Shown in pieces: positions 10,374 to 21,728 of a stretch of DNA of 64,000 bases. The stretch's first letter is position 1; the number at the start of each line of letters is the position of its first letter. A model generated the notes under the pieces. The model saw only the letters and a list, made by a program, of their open reading frames with translations, made no database searches and was not told the origin of the DNA. This stretch comes from Pantoea piersonii (GTDB lineage: Bacteria > Pseudomonadota > Gammaproteobacteria > Enterobacterales > Enterobacteriaceae). The translations under genes and the position numbers were made by a program. Location of the stretch: positions 5,263 to 69,262 of the forward strand of contig NZ_RARB01000006.1 of the NCBI RefSeq assembly GCF_003612015.1. Reading direction: 5' to 3'.

Positions 10374-11666
10374 ATGGCTTCTTTAAAGATAAAATATGCT
10401 GCAATAATTATCAGCAGCCTCATAGCAGGAGGGCTGATATCGGTTACTGCCTGGCAGTATGTAAACTCATCACAAAAAACAGTACAAACAGAACAAAAGG
10501 CACCGGAGAAAAAGGTACTTTTCTGGTATGACCCGATGAAACCGGATACCAAATTTGATAAACCCGGAAAATCGCCCTTTATGGATATGGACCTGGTGCC
10601 AAAATATGCTGATGAAAGTGGCGATAAAAGCAGTGGCGGGATCCGTATCGACCCAACCCAGGTTCAGAATCTGGGATTAAAAACGCAAAAAGTCACGCGA
10701 GGAATGCTGAATTATTCTCAGACAATCCCGGCTAATGTCAGTTACAACGAGTATCAGTTTGTCATTGTGCAGGCGCGTTCTGACGGTTTCGTCGAAAAAG
10801 TGTATCCCCTGACGATTGGCGATCATGTGAAGAAAGGCACGCCGCTTATCGATATCACCATTCCTGAATGGGTTGAGGCACAAAGTGAGTTCCTGCTGTT
10901 ATCCGGTACAGGCGGTACGCCAACCCAGATAAAAGGGGTTCTGGAGCGACTTCGTCTGGCTGGTATGCCGGAAGAGGATATTCAAAGGCTGCGTACAACC
11001 CGCACCATCCAGACCCGTTTTACCATTAAAGCACCTATTGATGGCGTCATTACTGCATTTGACCTGCGCACCGGCATGAATATTTCGAAAGATAAGGTGG
11101 TGGCTCAGATTCAGGGAATGGACCCGGTCTGGATCAGCGCTGCAGTGCCAGAATCTATCGCCTATCTGCTGAAAGATACGTCGCAGTTTGAAATTTCGGT
11201 ACCGGCTTATCCGGATAAAACATTCCATGTCGAAAAATGGAACATTCTTCCCAGCGTGGATCAGACAACCCGTACGCTTCAGGTCCGTCTCCAGGTTTCT
11301 AATAAGGATGAGTTTCTCAAGCCGGGCATGAATGCCTATCTGAAACTGAATACCAGGAGCCAGGAGATGCTGCTGATACCAAGCCAGGCCGTTATCGATA
11401 CCGGCAAAGAACAGCGCGTGATTACTGTTGATGATGAAGGCAAGTTTGTGCCGAAACAGATCCACGTTCTGCATGAGTCACAGCAACAGTCCGGCATCGG
11501 CTCCGGCCTGAATGAAGGCGATACCGTGGTGGTCAGTGGCCTGTTCCTCATTGACTCTGAAGCCAATATTACGGGCGCACTGGAACGTATGCGCCACCCT
11601 GAAAAAACAGAAAGCAGTATGCCAGCAATGTCTGACCAGCCTGTAAATATGCATTCAGGGCACTGA
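10374..11666 (+). CDS. silB: SilB, periplasmic adaptor of the efflux pump
   Basis: A 430-residue membrane-fusion protein of the CusB type, with an N-terminal membrane anchor/signal (about 8-28) and a heavy-metal-binding segment [20 protein letters not shown]. The barrel-sandwich/lipoyl and helical hairpin regions follow, then a Met/His-rich tail ending QPVNMHSGH. It links SilA to SilC and receives metal from SilF. Ten bases separate it from silA. Confidence 0.94.
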   Translation: MASLKIKYAAIIISSLIAGGLISVTAWQYVNSSQKTVQTEQKAPEKKVLFWYDPMKPDTKFDKPGKSPFMDMDLVPKYADESGDKSSGGIRIDPTQVQNLGLKTQKVTRGMLNYSQTIPANVSYNEYQFVIVQARSDGFVEKVYPLTIGDHVKKGTPLIDITIPEWVEAQSEFLLLSGTGGTPTQIKGVLERLRLAGMPEEDIQRLRTTRTIQTRFTIKAPIDGVITAFDLRTGMNISKDKVVAQIQGMDPVWISAAVPESIAYLLKDTSQFEISVPAYPDKTFHVEKWNILPSVDQTTRTLQVRLQVSNKDEFLKPGMNAYLKLNTRSQEMLLIPSQAVIDTGKEQRVITVDDEGKFVPKQIHVLHESQQQSGIGSGLNEGDTVVVSGLFLIDSEANITGALERMRHPEKTESSMPAMSDQPVNMHSGH

Positions 11667-11676
11667 GGAGACGACG

Positions 11677-14600
11677 ATGATTGAATGGATTATCCGGCGC
11701 TCTGTCGCCAACCGTTTCCTGGTCATGATGGGGGCCCTGTTTCTCAGCATCTGGGGCACATGGACGATTATTAACACGCCTGTCGATGCCTTGCCTGACC
11801 TGTCAGATGTGCAGGTCATTATCAAAACCAGCTATCCCGGCCAGGCCCCGCAGATTGTAGAAAACCAGGTCACCTATCCACTTACCACCACCATGCTGTC
11901 CGTGCCTGGCGCAAAAACCGTGCGTGGTTTTTCACAGTTCGGTGATTCGTATGTGTATGTCATTTTTGAAGACGGCACCGATCTGTACTGGGCCCGTTCC
12001 CGCGTGCTGGAGTACCTGAACCAGGTACAGGGAAAACTGCCCGCCGGTGTGAGTTCTGAAATCGGTCCGGACGCCACGGGGGTGGGCTGGATATTTGAAT
12101 ATGCCCTTGTCGATCGCAGCGGAAAACACGACCTTTCAGAACTGCGTTCTCTGCAGGACTGGTTCCTGAAATTTGAGCTGAAAACCATCCCGAACGTGGC
12201 TGAGGTCGCTTCGGTTGGCGGCGTGGTGAAACAGTACCAGATTCAGGTCAATCCGGTAAAACTGTCTCAGTATGGTATCAGCCTGCCCGAAGTGAAACAG
12301 GCCCTTGAATCGTCTAACCAGGAGGCCGGTGGCTCATCCGTTGAAATGGCCGAAGCTGAGTATATGGTCCGTGCCAGCGGTTATCTTCAGAGCATTGATG
12401 ATTTTAATAACATCGTCCTGAAAACAGGCGAGAACGGCGTGCCGGTTTATCTGCGGGATGTTGCCCGCGTGCAGACCGGGCCTGAAATGCGGCGTGGTAT
12501 TGCCGAGCTGAACGGCCAGGGCGAAGTCGCTGGCGGCGTGGTGATCCTGCGGTCGGGTAAAAATGCACGCGACGTTATCACGGCAGTGAGGGATAAACTT
12601 GAGACGCTGAAGGCCAGCCTGCCGGAAGGCGTTGAAATCGTGACCACCTACGATCGCAGCCAGCTCATCGACCGGGCGATTGATAACCTCAGTTCCAAAC
12701 TTCTGGAAGAGTTTATCGTGGTGGCCATCGTCTGTGCCCTGTTCCTGTGGCACGTACGTTCTGCCCTGGTGGCGATTATCTCTCTGCCGCTTGGTCTGTG
12801 TATCGCCTTTATCGTCATGCACTTCCAGGGACTGAACGCCAATATCATGTCGCTGGGAGGGATAGCGATTGCCGTCGGTGCGATGGTGGATGCCGCCATT
12901 GTGATGATTGAGAATGCGCATAAGCGGCTTGAGGAGTGGGATCATCAGCATCCGGGTGAGCAGATTGACAACGCCACCCGCTGGAAGGTGATTACCGATG
13001 CCTCCGTTGAAGTGGGACCCGCACTGTTTATCAGCCTGCTGATCATCACCCTGTCCTTTATTCCTATCTTTACCCTGGAAGGTCAGGAAGGACGTCTGTT
13101 TGGCCCGCTGGCATTCACGAAAACGTACTCCATGGCGGGCGCGGCCGCGCTGGCCATCATCGTCATTCCGATTCTGATGGGATTCTGGATCCGGGGGAAA
13201 ATTCCTGCAGAGACCAGTAACCCCCTGAACCGGGTACTGATCAAAGCGTATCATCCATTGCTGTTGCGGGTTCTCCACTGGCCAAAAACAACCCTGCTGG
13301 TTGCGGCCTTGTCCATTTTCACCGTTATCTGGCCGCTGAGCCAGGTGGGCGGTGAGTTTCTGCCGAAGATTAACGAGGGCGACCTGTTGTATATGCCGTC
13401 GACCCTGCCGGGTGTCTCTCCGGCTGAAGCTGCAGCGCTCCTGCAGACGACGGACAAGTTAATCAAAAGCGTTCCTGAAGTGGCCTCTGTATTTGGCAAG
13501 ACCGGTAAAGCAGAGACCGCCACGGATTCCGCACCGCTCGAAATGGTTGAAACCACGATCCAGCTCAAACCTGAGGATCAGTGGCGTCCAGGCATGACGA
13601 TTGACAAGATTATTGAAGAACTCGACAGGACCGTCCGTTTACCGGGGCTGGCAAACCTCTGGGTGCCGCCAATCCGTAACCGTATTGATATGCTCTCAAC
13701 CGGGATCAAAAGCCCGATAGGTATCAAAGTGTCCGGGACTGTTCTGTCGGATATCGACGCGACGGCGCAGAGTATCGAGGCGGTAACCAAAACGGTACCG
13801 GGTGTGGTGTCTGTCCTGGCTGAGCGACTGGAAGGTGGACGTTACATTGATGTGGACATTAACCGGGAAAAAGCTTCCCGGTACGGGATGACAGTAGGTG
13901 ATGTCCAGCTGTTCGTCTCATCAGCCATCGGCGGTGCGACGGTAGGGGAAACGGTGGAAGGCGTGGCCCGGTACCCTATTAACATTCGTTACCCACAGGA
14001 TTACCGCAACAGTCCGCAGGCGCTGAAACAGATGCCGATCCTGACCCCGATGAAGCAGCAGATCACACTGGGCGATGTTGCCGATATTAAAGTCGTTTCC
14101 GGACCAACCATGCTGAAAACCGAAAATGCCCGGCCAGCCAGCTGGATTTATGTTGATGCCCGCGGCAGGGACATGGTGTCAGTGGTTAACGATATTAAGA
14201 CGGTCATCAGCGAGAAAGTGAAACTGAGACCGGGGACCAGTGTGGCATTCTCAGGACAGTTTGAATTACTCGAGCACGCCAACAAGAAATTAAAACTGAT
14301 GGTACCGATGACGGTGATGATCATTTTCATCCTGTTATATCTGGCATTTCGCCGTGTTGACGAAGCCCTGCTGATTCTGATGAGTCTGCCGTTTGCGTTG
14401 ATTGGCGGGATATGGTTCCTGTACTGGCAGGGCTTCCATATGTCTGTGGCGACCGGAACCGGATTTATCGCCCTGGCCGGGGTGGCAGCAGAGTTTGGCG
14501 TGGTCATGCTGATGTATCTGCGTCATGCCATTGAAGCGCACCCGGAATTGTCCCGTAAAGAGACGTTCACACCGGAAGGCCTTGATGAAGCCCTCTATCA

Positions 14601-14823
14601 TGGTGCCGTACTGCGTGTCCGGCCGAAAGCCATGACCGTGGCGGTGATCATTGCGGGTCTGCTGCCAATACTCTGGGGAACCGGTGCAGGTTCAGAAGTC
14701 ATGAGCCGTATCGCGGCACCCATGATTGGTGGGATGATCACGGCTCCGCTGCTGTCCCTGTTCATTATTCCTGCCGCCTACAAATTAATCTGGCTGCGCA
14801 GACATAAAAAAAGCGTGTCCTGA
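11677..14823 (+). CDS. silA: SilA, RND-family Ag+/Cu+ exporter
   Basis: A 1048-residue heavy-metal RND (CzcA/CusA) pump with two sets of transmembrane helices and two large periplasmic loops. The three methionines that bind metal in CusA fall at identical positions here: Met573 (LLYMPS), Met623 (PLEMVET) and Met672 (RIDMLST). The proton-relay acidic residue lies in the helix [19 protein letters not shown] (near 405). It expels silver and copper from the periplasm and cytoplasm using the proton gradient. The gene is intact and ends in a hairpin terminator. Confidence 0.96.
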   Translation: MIEWIIRRSVANRFLVMMGALFLSIWGTWTIINTPVDALPDLSDVQVIIKTSYPGQAPQIVENQVTYPLTTTMLSVPGAKTVRGFSQFGDSYVYVIFEDGTDLYWARSRVLEYLNQVQGKLPAGVSSEIGPDATGVGWIFEYALVDRSGKHDLSELRSLQDWFLKFELKTIPNVAEVASVGGVVKQYQIQVNPVKLSQYGISLPEVKQALESSNQEAGGSSVEMAEAEYMVRASGYLQSIDDFNNIVLKTGENGVPVYLRDVARVQTGPEMRRGIAELNGQGEVAGGVVILRSGKNARDVITAVRDKLETLKASLPEGVEIVTTYDRSQLIDRAIDNLSSKLLEEFIVVAIVCALFLWHVRSALVAIISLPLGLCIAFIVMHFQGLNANIMSLGGIAIAVGAMVDAAIVMIENAHKRLEEWDHQHPGEQIDNATRWKVITDASVEVGPALFISLLIITLSFIPIFTLEGQEGRLFGPLAFTKTYSMAGAAALAIIVIPILMGFWIRGKIPAETSNPLNRVLIKAYHPLLLRVLHWPKTTLLVAALSIFTVIWPLSQVGGEFLPKINEGDLLYMPSTLPGVSPAEAAALLQTTDKLIKSVPEVASVFGKTGKAETATDSAPLEMVETTIQLKPEDQWRPGMTIDKIIEELDRTVRLPGLANLWVPPIRNRIDMLSTGIKSPIGIKVSGTVLSDIDATAQSIEAVTKTVPGVVSVLAERLEGGRYIDVDINREKASRYGMTVGDVQLFVSSAIGGATVGETVEGVARYPINIRYPQDYRNSPQALKQMPILTPMKQQITLGDVADIKVVSGPTMLKTENARPASWIYVDARGRDMVSVVNDIKTVISEKVKLRPGTSVAFSGQFELLEHANKKLKLMVPMTVMIIFILLYLAFRRVDEALLILMSLPFALIGGIWFLYWQGFHMSVATGTGFIALAGVAAEFGVVMLMYLRHAIEAHPELSRKETFTPEGLDEALYHGAVLRVRPKAMTVAVIIAGLLPILWGTGAGSEVMSRIAAPMIGGMITAPLLSLFIIPAAYKLIWLRRHKKSVS

Positions 14824-14830
14824 ACCTGAA

Positions 14831-14853
14831 AGGGCACCCCCTGTGGGTGTCCT
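14831..14853 (+). terminator. Hairpin after silA
   Basis: Inverted repeat AGGGCACCC-5 nt-GGGTGTCCT (one G-U pair) followed by a pyrimidine stretch. It probably weakens read-through from silCFBA into the downstream DUF411 and silP genes, which could then have their own promoter. Confidence 0.65.
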
Positions 14854-14909
14854 TCTTTACTGATTCACCCTGACGTCAGGGTTTAAATCGATAATATACA
14901 GAGGTGAGT

Positions 14910-15350
14910 ATGAAAAAAGTGGTTCTGATGGCGCTGGCTCTCGGCCTTTCACTGCCCGCGATGGCGAGTGAAAAAGTGATTGATATGTACAAATCTGAAA
15001 ACTGTGGCTGTTGTTCCCTGTGGGGCAAAGCGATGGAAAAAGACGGGTTTGAAGTACGAACTCACGTCATGAATGATCAGGCGCTGTCAGCCCTGAAAGA
15101 AAAGCATGCTATTCCTGCAGGACTGCGAAGTTGTCATACCGCGGTTGCCGGTAATTTGATCATTGAAGGCCATGTGCCTGCGACAACGATACATAAGGCA
15201 ATGCAGTCTGGTTCAGGTATATACGGTCTCGCCACCCCCGGTATGCCAGCAGGAAGTCCTGGAATGGAGATGGGAGCCCGAAAAGAGGCTTACGATGTTA
15301 TCGCATTCTCACCGGATGGAAGTAAAAAAGTCTTCCAGCGAATCGAATAG
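14910..15350 (+). CDS. Secreted DUF411 metal-binding protein
   Basis: A 146-residue protein with signal peptide MKKVVLMALALGLSLPAMA. Its DUF411 domain contains the cysteine cluster ENCGCCSLW and a third conserved cysteine in LRSCHTAV, typical of this family found in copper/silver clusters. A C-terminal Met-rich stretch (PGMPAGSPGMEMG) adds soft-metal ligands. GAGG stands 5 bases before the ATG at 14910; a GTG six bases upstream is less well placed. It is probably a periplasmic metallochaperone between SilA and SilP. Its reaction is not established. Confidence 0.85.
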   Translation: MKKVVLMALALGLSLPAMASEKVIDMYKSENCGCCSLWGKAMEKDGFEVRTHVMNDQALSALKEKHAIPAGLRSCHTAVAGNLIIEGHVPATTIHKAMQSGSGIYGLATPGMPAGSPGMEMGARKEAYDVIAFSPDGSKKVFQRIE

Positions 15351-15476
15351 TCAGCGGAACGGCTGATAACGGGACGCCGGCAGCAGGCACTCTTATGCCG
15401 GCGGCATTCGTGGTAATCGCATCCATGACATACCCTGAAGACAGAAGATGCTTCGGTATGCATAAGGAGAGTTACT

Positions 15477-17924
15477 GTGAAAAATGACAATGCAGTGCAA
15501 CACAACAACCAGACTGCTTCTGAGCAGACATTATCCCCGGACGAGAGCCACGTATTGCATAAGGTGAGAGATCCCGTGTGCGGGATGGCCATCCTGCCCG
15601 ACAGGGCGCACAGCAGCATTCGATACCAGGACCATCAACTTTATTTCTGCTCCGCCAGCTGTGAGAGTAAATTTAAAGCCCATCCCGATCGTTATCTTAC
15701 CGAAGATGCCAGTGAACATTCCCATCACCATCACCACGATCATCACGAAGTCAGCCCTGATCAGATAAAACAGCCTCACCACCAGGCGGAGAAAGAGAAT
15801 TCTGAAGGTGTGTGGACATGTCCGATGCACCCGGAGATACGCCGCAGTGGTCCCGGAAGCTGTCCTGTCTGTGGAATGGCACTGGAGCCGCTCGTAGCTA
15901 CGGCATCCACGGGGCCAAGTGATGAACTTCGCGACATGACAAGACGCTTCTGGCTGGGGTTGTTGCTGGCGTTTCCGGTTCTGGTACTCGAAATGGGATC
16001 TCATCTGTTTCCCGCCTTGAGGAATACAGTACCGCCACAGTACAACACATGGCTGCAGCTGCTTCTGGCCTCTCCTGTCGTGTTGTGGTGTGGCTGGCCA
16101 TTCTTCGCCCGGGCCGGAATGTCGTTACGTAACCGCTCCCTGAATATGTTTACCCTTGTTGCAATGGGCACCGGCGTAGCCTGGGTGTACAGCGTCATTG
16201 CAACCGTCTTCCCCTCCTGGTTTCCTGCATCGTTCAGAAACATGGATGGCCTGGTGGCCGTTTATTTTGAAGCCGCAGCAGTTATTACGGTGCTTGTTCT
16301 GCTGGGACAGGTTCTTGAGCTGCGGGCACGGGAACAAACCTCAGGTGCCATTACTGCACTACTGAATCTTGCCCCCAAAACCGCCAGGCGGCTGGATCAT
16401 GACGGTCATGAAACGGATATTAATGCGGAAGATGTTCTGCCTGGCGATAAGCTCCGCATCAGACCTGGAGAGAGTATTCCGGTCGACGGTATTGTGATCG
16501 AAGGCAAAACAACCGTTGATGAATCGATGGTGACCGGGGAATCTATGCCGGTTACCAAAACGGAGGGTGACCCTGTCATCGGGGGGACCATTAATCAGAC
16601 AGGGAGTCTCATCATCCGTGCAGAGAAAGTCGGTGATGAAACAATGCTCTCACGAATTGTTCAGATGGTCGCTGATGCACAGCGTTCGCGTGCCCCCATC
16701 CAGAGAATGGCTGACAGCGTTTCAGGCTGGTTTGTTCCTCTGGTGATACTTATCGCGGTTGTTGCTTTCGTGATCTGGTCTGTCTGGGGGCCCGAGCCCA
16801 GGATGGCGCACGGTCTCATTGCGGCTGTGTCGGTCCTGATTATTGCCTGTCCCTGCGCGCTGGGGCTGGCCACGCCGATGTCGATAATGGTGGGGGTGGG
16901 CAAAGGAGCCCAGGCCGGGGTGTTAATCAGGAATGCCGAAGCCCTTGAGCGTCTTGAAAAAGTGGACACGCTGGTTGTCGACAAAACAGGCACGCTCACG
17001 GAAGGTTCGCCTACGGTGACAGGGATTATCAGTCTCAATCCGGGTGGGGAAACATCTCTTTTGCGTGTAACAGCCGCAGTGGAAAAAGGCTCGCAGCATC
17101 CGCTGGGTATGGCAGTAGTTAAAGCAGCACAGGAAAAGGGGATCGCAATACCCGCAGTCACTCATTTCGATGCACCGTCGGGTAAAGGTGTCTCAGGCGA
17201 TGTCGAAGGTCAACGGGTTGTTATTGGTAATGAACTGGCTATGCAGGAAAACAGTATCGTTATTGATAATCAAAAGGCCGTTGCGGATACGTTGCGGATG
17301 GAAGGCGCTACCGTTATCTATGTGGCCACAGACGGGGACCTTGCAGGCCTGATAGCTATCTCGGATCCCGTGAAAACAACCACGCCGGATGCGCTTAAAG
17401 CTTTGCGTCAGGCGGGGATCCGCATTGTTATGCTCACCGGGGATAACCAGCTTACTGCTGAAGCAGTCGCACGGAAACTGGGAATAGATGAGGTTGAAGC
17501 CGGAATTCTGCCGGATGGCAAAAAAGCAGTGATAACCCGACTGAAAGCGTCTGGCCATGTGGTTGCGATGGCCGGAGACGGTGTGAATGATGCCCCGGCG
17601 CTGGCAGCGGCTGACGTGGGTATAGCCATGGGAACGGGTACAGATGTGGCAATTGAAAGTGCCGGAGTCACCCTTCTCAAAGGCGACTTGATGATACTGA
17701 ACAGGGCCCGTCATCTGTCAGAGATCACCATGAAAAATATCCGTCAGAATCTGTTTTTTGCATTTATCTACAACGCACTTGGCGTGCCTGTGGCTGCAGG
17801 TCTGCTTTATCCTGTGTATGGAATACTGCTGTCGCCAGTTATTGCGGCGGCGGCCATGGCTCTTTCCTCCGTCAGCGTCATTGTGAATGCGTTGCGTCTG
17901 AAAAGTGTCAGGCTCGGGAAATAA
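15477..17924 (+). CDS. silP: SilP, P1B-type Ag+/Cu+ exporting ATPase
   Basis: An 815-residue P-type ATPase. In order: a YHS-type domain (about 30-72, RDPVCGM...LYFCSASC), a poly-His segment at 81-90, a heavy-metal-binding segment CPMHPEI...CPVCGM (115-133), then eight transmembrane helices. The transport motif CPC ([13 protein letters not shown], near 457), phosphorylation site DKTGT (near 502) and hinge GDGVNDAP (near 700) are intact. It pumps Ag+/Cu+ from cytoplasm to periplasm, where SilF/SilCBA take over. The GTG start at 15477 has GGAG 8 bases upstream. Unlike classical CopA it lacks the N-terminal CxxC ferredoxin-like repeats, as SilP does. Confidence 0.95.
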   Translation: MKNDNAVQHNNQTASEQTLSPDESHVLHKVRDPVCGMAILPDRAHSSIRYQDHQLYFCSASCESKFKAHPDRYLTEDASEHSHHHHHDHHEVSPDQIKQPHHQAEKENSEGVWTCPMHPEIRRSGPGSCPVCGMALEPLVATASTGPSDELRDMTRRFWLGLLLAFPVLVLEMGSHLFPALRNTVPPQYNTWLQLLLASPVVLWCGWPFFARAGMSLRNRSLNMFTLVAMGTGVAWVYSVIATVFPSWFPASFRNMDGLVAVYFEAAAVITVLVLLGQVLELRAREQTSGAITALLNLAPKTARRLDHDGHETDINAEDVLPGDKLRIRPGESIPVDGIVIEGKTTVDESMVTGESMPVTKTEGDPVIGGTINQTGSLIIRAEKVGDETMLSRIVQMVADAQRSRAPIQRMADSVSGWFVPLVILIAVVAFVIWSVWGPEPRMAHGLIAAVSVLIIACPCALGLATPMSIMVGVGKGAQAGVLIRNAEALERLEKVDTLVVDKTGTLTEGSPTVTGIISLNPGGETSLLRVTAAVEKGSQHPLGMAVVKAAQEKGIAIPAVTHFDAPSGKGVSGDVEGQRVVIGNELAMQENSIVIDNQKAVADTLRMEGATVIYVATDGDLAGLIAISDPVKTTTPDALKALRQAGIRIVMLTGDNQLTAEAVARKLGIDEVEAGILPDGKKAVITRLKASGHVVAMAGDGVNDAPALAAADVGIAMGTGTDVAIESAGVTLLKGDLMILNRARHLSEITMKNIRQNLFFAFIYNALGVPVAAGLLYPVYGILLSPVIAAAAMALSSVSVIVNALRLKSVRLGK

Positions 17925-17964
17925 CACTGAGTGAAGGGTCAGTTACGAACAGAAGGAGTCCAGT

Positions 17965-18162
17965 ATGAAAAGTACCACCTATGCGCTTATTGCTGTCGCC
18001 GCGATCGCGGCATTTGCTCTCCTGCGCGAACACTGGTCACATGTGGCAGGTTACTGGCCATATCTGTTATTGCTGGTCTGCCCGCTAATGCATCTTTTCC
18101 ACGGCCACGGAGGGCATGGAGATCATCAACATCACGGAAGTGAAAACGATAAAAAAAATTAA
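17965..18162 (+). CDS. Small DUF2933 membrane protein
   Basis: A 65-residue protein with two hydrophobic segments (about 6-20 and 28-45) and a histidine-rich tail (MHLFHGHGGHGDHQHHG). This is the DUF2933 pattern seen in copper/silver islands. It lies 40 bp after silP with AAGGAG upstream and is probably co-transcribed. The His-rich tail suggests metal binding at the inner membrane; the function is unknown. Confidence 0.8.
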   Translation: MKSTTYALIAVAAIAAFALLREHWSHVAGYWPYLLLLVCPLMHLFHGHGGHGDHQHHGSENDKKN

Positions 18163-18170
18163 TCCGGCAG

Positions 18171-18193
18171 ACGGGGCCGCGTCGCGGTCCCGT
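18171..18193. terminator. GC-rich hairpin between convergent genes
   Basis: Nearly perfect inverted repeat with 11-nt arms (ACGGGGCCGCG and CGCGGTCCCGT, one G-U pair) between the DUF2933 gene and the convergent M23 peptidase gene. There is no long T-run, so termination may be partly by the stem alone. Confidence 0.6.
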
Positions 18194-18195
18194 TA

Positions 18196-18933
18196 TCAGT
18201 CCAGGTATCGTTCGTAGTCTCTGGCATGCGCAAAGGCATGCTGTTCGAGTTTGTTATCAGCGGGTGCCGCTGCCCGGAACGCCAGAGAGTTAACAGAGTT
18301 GTTATTGATGACCAGCTCGTAATGCAGATGAGGACCGGATGAACGTCCGCTGTTACCGGATAACGCAATAGCACCTCCCCGTGTAACCCTGGCCCCTTTA
18401 GTAACGAGTATTTTATTGAGGTGGAGATAGCGAGTTTTAACACCGGCTTTTCCCGTTACTTCAACAAAATATCCCATGGTACTGTTGTATTCGGCCCGGG
18501 TGATTTTTCCGTCGATGACGCTGACTATTTTCGTGTTCATGGGCATGGAATAATCAATGCCATTATGGGGACTCACTTTTCCCGATACCGGGTTAAGTCT
18601 TGCAGGATTGAAAGGCGAACTGAGTCTTGCTGTGGCCGGTAACGGATAATCGAGACTGCCTTTCCCGGAAGTATCGGAAAGGTTATAGAACTTTTTATCT
18701 GATATACGATACGCCGTGTAATTAAATGAACCGGACGTAAATTTATAGGCCACGACACGTGATTTTCCCGCTTTCTTTTGCAGTACGAGTTTTAATGATT
18801 CATTTTTTTTCAAATGCCGCAGATTAAACCGGGAAGGCAAGGAGCGCTGAAGAGTAGCGATCTCGTTCGATTCCAGCCCCGAGCGGGTGGCTGAAAGGTA
18901 GGCATTTTCTTTTACGACATCGGTAGAATACAT
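18196..18933 (-). CDS. M23-family peptidase (LytM-like) of the pco/sil island
   Basis: A 245-residue protein whose C-terminal half is a peptidase M23 domain. Zinc/catalytic motifs are HNGIDYS (H-x3-D) and HLHYEL (HxH), as in LytM and MepM endopeptidases that cut peptidoglycan cross-links. The N-terminal part resembles an OapA/MepM-type segment. Starting at 18933 there is no signal peptide or TM helix, unlike MepM, so the product would stay in the cytoplasm unless translation starts further upstream or the gene has lost its 5' end. It is present in many sil/pco islands, but its part in metal resistance is unclear. Confidence 0.85.
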   Translation of the reverse strand: MYSTDVVKENAYLSATRSGLESNEIATLQRSLPSRFNLRHLKKNESLKLVLQKKAGKSRVVAYKFTSGSFNYTAYRISDKKFYNLSDTSGKGSLDYPLPATARLSSPFNPARLNPVSGKVSPHNGIDYSMPMNTKIVSVIDGKITRAEYNSTMGYFVEVTGKAGVKTRYLHLNKILVTKGARVTRGGAIALSGNSGRSSGPHLHYELVINNNSVNSLAFRAAAPADNKLEQHAFAHARDYERYLD

Positions 18934-19025
18934 TTACTGGAATTCGCCGTTAGCATGAACACTGCGGCGTATGCTAGGGGTTTTCAGGAGGCGTGTCATC
19001 TGTCAGTTAATCGGGAGCACCGTTG

Positions 19026-19112
19026 ATGGTCGTCATTTTTGTAACATATCTTGTTTCCCGTTTGCTCCTGAAGCTCTGGGAACTGTATGACCAGCCCGAC
19101 GGTGATGATTAA
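19026..19112 (+). CDS. Possible 28-residue small membrane protein
   Basis: A short reading frame begins MVVIFVTYLVSRLLLKLW and ends in an acidic tail (YDQPDGDD). GGGAG lies 8 bases before the ATG. The first 17 residues are hydrophobic enough for a membrane helix, and a charged tail is typical of bacterial small membrane proteins. It lies in the otherwise empty interval between the M23 gene and the silE-like gene. I do not recognise it. Chance is a real alternative for such a short frame. Confidence 0.4.
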   Translation: MVVIFVTYLVSRLLLKLWELYDQPDGDD

Positions 19113-19221
19113 CGGGACTGAAACAGGTTACGGCAGAGCAATATGGGGCTCATGTCCTGCTACGTAACCCGTCAGTAAAGCCCTGCTGCGCACCTGACGC
19201 TAAGCACTAACCCGCCTGCAG

Positions 19222-19671
19222 TTACCTGGTCGAATACAGCCCGCGAAGCTTTCTTGCCTGCGTCTGATGTGCTTCCGCACCGGCATTATTGACCTGCTCA
19301 TGCACGAGAGTGGCTTTTTCTCCGGCATTCAGTTCGTTAAAAGAAGAAGACGAGGTCTTTGAATTTGCATCACTGCCGGACAGCATTTTTTTATGTTCCT
19401 CAATCATTTTCTGATGCGCATAGGACGCGCTGTTGTTCATAAATGAATGAGCAACAATGGCCCTTTCATGTTCATTCATTTCAGAGAATGAGGGCGTGTT
19501 GTTTTTATTAACCCTGTCCGGTAAGTTTTCATGCGTCGAGGAATTCACATGACTGACGGCTGAGGCATTATTAACAAATCGATGTGCTTCATGGGCAATA
19601 TCACTGGACTGAGCAAAAGCTGCCCCACAAAATAAAGCTGTAAACGCAGTGGTCGTGATTAATATATTCAT
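19222..19671 (-). CDS. SilE/PcoE-like periplasmic metal-binding protein (third paralogue)
   Basis: A 149-residue precursor with signal peptide MNILITTTAFTALFCGAAFA and the SilE/PcoE repeat pattern: AHEAHRFVNNASAVSHV, MNEHERAIVAHSFMNN, AHQKMIEEHKKML, LVHEQVNNAGAEAHQ. It has fewer methionines and more histidines than SilE, so its metal preference may differ (perhaps Cu2+). It is divergent from pcoA with 234 bp between. A palindrome ATTACA-4 nt-TGTAAT lies in that interval and could control both. Function inferred from similarity. Confidence 0.85.
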   Translation of the reverse strand: MNILITTTAFTALFCGAAFAQSSDIAHEAHRFVNNASAVSHVNSSTHENLPDRVNKNNTPSFSEMNEHERAIVAHSFMNNSASYAHQKMIEEHKKMLSGSDANSKTSSSSFNELNAGEKATLVHEQVNNAGAEAHQTQARKLRGLYSTR

Positions 19672-19772
19672 GTGTAATTACCTTCTGAGGTACATAAAAG
19701 ATGTCCTTATGATCATATATAAAAATAATCAACCTGTGGGGAAGATGACGTAAATGTAATACAGCTATGTAC

Positions 19773-19788
19773 ATTACACGATTGTAAT
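19773..19788. promoter_or_regulatory. Candidate PcoR operator between silE-like gene and pcoA
   Basis: Palindrome ATTACA-CGAT-TGTAAT about 118 bp before pcoA and 102 bp before the divergent silE-like gene. It lies where a copper-responsive promoter of pcoABCD is expected. Its sequence differs from the TGACA-type boxes before silC and pcoE, so assignment to PcoR is by position. Confidence 0.5.
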
Positions 19789-19905
19789 GAATTTGTTTCT
19801 TAAGGTGTGCTAGCTTCATTTCATTGTAAGTGGATGAACCAGTAATTTAATTTAAATCGGTTCTCGAATTCTGTCAGTAACCATACTTTAAATAAGGGAA
19901 TGCGC

Positions 19906-21723
19906 ATGCTGTTGAAAACGTCTCGACGAACTTTCCTGAAGGGGTTAACCCTCTCTGGCGTAGCCGGAAGTCTTGGCGTATGGAGTTTCAATGCGCGTTC
20001 CAGTCTGAGCCTGCCAGTTGCCGCATCCCTGCAGGGTACTCAGTTTGACCTGACCATTGGTGAAACGGCCGTCAATATCACGGGCAGTGAGCGTCAGGCC
20101 AAAACAATCAATGGAGGCCTGCCGGGGCCCGTTCTTCGCTGGAAAGAAGGTGACACCATTACCCTGAAGGTCAAAAACCGTCTTAATGAACAGACGTCCA
20201 TTCACTGGCACGGCATTATTCTTCCGGCCAATATGGATGGTGTTCCGGGGCTGAGTTTTATGGGCATAGAGCCTGATGATACCTACGTTTACACCTTTAA
20301 GGTTAAGCAGAACGGGACTTACTGGTACCACAGCCATTCCGGTCTGCAGGAACAGGAGGGGGTATACGGTGCCATTATCATCGATGCCAGGGAGCCAGAA
20401 CCGTTTGCTTACGATCGTGAGCATATGGTCATGTTGTCTGACTGGACCGATGAAAATCCTCACAGCCTGCTGAAAAAATTAAAAAAACAGTCGGATTACT
20501 ACAATTTCAATAAACCAACCGTTGGCTCTTTTTTCCGCGACGTGAATACCAGGGGGCTGTCAGCCACCATTGCCGATCGGAAAATGTGGGCTGAAATGAA
20601 AATGAATCCGACTGACCTCGCGGATGTCAGTGGCTACACCTACACCTATCTCATGAACGGGCAGGCCCCGCTGAAAAACTGGACCGGACTGTTCCGTCCC
20701 GGTGAAAAGATACGCTTACGGTTTATCAACGGCTCGGCAATGACCTATTTCGATATCCGTATCCCCGGGCTGAAAATGACGGTCGTGGCTGCAGATGGCC
20801 AGTATGTAAACCCGGTTACCGTTGACGAATTCAGGATTGCCGTTGCCGAAACCTATGATGTCATTGTGGAGCCTCAGGGTGAGGCCTATACCATCTTCGC
20901 ACAATCCATGGACAGGACCGGTTACGCTCGAGGGACACTGGCCACGAGAGAGGGGTTAAGTGCTGCCGTTCCCCCCCTCGATCCCCGTCCTCTGTTGACC
21001 ATGGAAGATATGGGTATGGGGGGAATGGGACATGATATGGCAGGAATGGACCACAGCCAGATGGGAGGCATGGATAACAGCGGAGAGATGATGTCTATGG
21101 ACGGTGCTGACCTTCCGGATAGCGGGACATCCTCCGCGCCCATGGATCACAGCAGCATGGCCGGTATGGATCATTCCCGGATGGCCGGAATGCCGGGTAT
21201 GCAAAGTCATCCTGCGTCAGAAACGGATAACCCACTGGTTGATATGCAGGCGATGAGCGTCTCTCCGAAATTAAATGATCCGGGTATTGGTCTTCGAAAT
21301 AACGGAAGAAAGGTTCTCACGTACGCGGATTTGAAAAGCCGCTTTGAGGATCCTGACGGACGTGAACCTGGCCGTACCATAGAACTGCATTTAACCGGCC
21401 ACATGGAAAAGTTTGCCTGGTCATTTAACGGAATCAAGTTTTCAGATGCCGCACCGGTGCTGCTGAAATACGGTGAGCGGCTCAGGATCACGCTGATCAA
21501 CGATACCATGATGACTCACCCGATTCACCTGCATGGTATGTGGAGCGATCTGGAAGATGAAAACGGTAATTTCATGGTTCGTAAACACACAATAGATGTT
21601 CCCCCTGGTACAAAACGCAGTTACAGAGTGACAGCAGATGCGCTTGGCCGCTGGGCGTATCACTGCCATTTGCTCTATCACATGGAAATGGGAATGTTTC
21701 GTGAAGTCCGGGTGGAGGAATGA
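19906..21723 (+). CDS. pcoA: PcoA, periplasmic multicopper oxidase
   Basis: A 605-residue precursor with a Tat signal (SRRTFLKG). Copper ligands of a multicopper oxidase are all present: SIHWHG, WYHSHSG, HPIHLHG and the type-1 block [11 protein letters not shown] Met/His-rich insert at about 365-440 ([15 protein letters not shown] and similar repeats) is typical of PcoA/CopA and binds extra Cu+. It oxidises Cu+ (and catechol siderophores) in the periplasm. The ATG at 19906 is preferred, because AAGGG ends 7 bases before it; the ATG at 19900 is too close. This gives the known PcoA length. Confidence 0.95.
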   Translation: MLLKTSRRTFLKGLTLSGVAGSLGVWSFNARSSLSLPVAASLQGTQFDLTIGETAVNITGSERQAKTINGGLPGPVLRWKEGDTITLKVKNRLNEQTSIHWHGIILPANMDGVPGLSFMGIEPDDTYVYTFKVKQNGTYWYHSHSGLQEQEGVYGAIIIDAREPEPFAYDREHMVMLSDWTDENPHSLLKKLKKQSDYYNFNKPTVGSFFRDVNTRGLSATIADRKMWAEMKMNPTDLADVSGYTYTYLMNGQAPLKNWTGLFRPGEKIRLRFINGSAMTYFDIRIPGLKMTVVAADGQYVNPVTVDEFRIAVAETYDVIVEPQGEAYTIFAQSMDRTGYARGTLATREGLSAAVPPLDPRPLLTMEDMGMGGMGHDMAGMDHSQMGGMDNSGEMMSMDGADLPDSGTSSAPMDHSSMAGMDHSRMAGMPGMQSHPASETDNPLVDMQAMSVSPKLNDPGIGLRNNGRKVLTYADLKSRFEDPDGREPGRTIELHLTGHMEKFAWSFNGIKFSDAAPVLLKYGERLRITLINDTMMTHPIHLHGMWSDLEDENGNFMVRKHTIDVPPGTKRSYRVTADALGRWAYHCHLLYHMEMGMFREVRVEE

Positions 21724-21728
21724 TGCGA

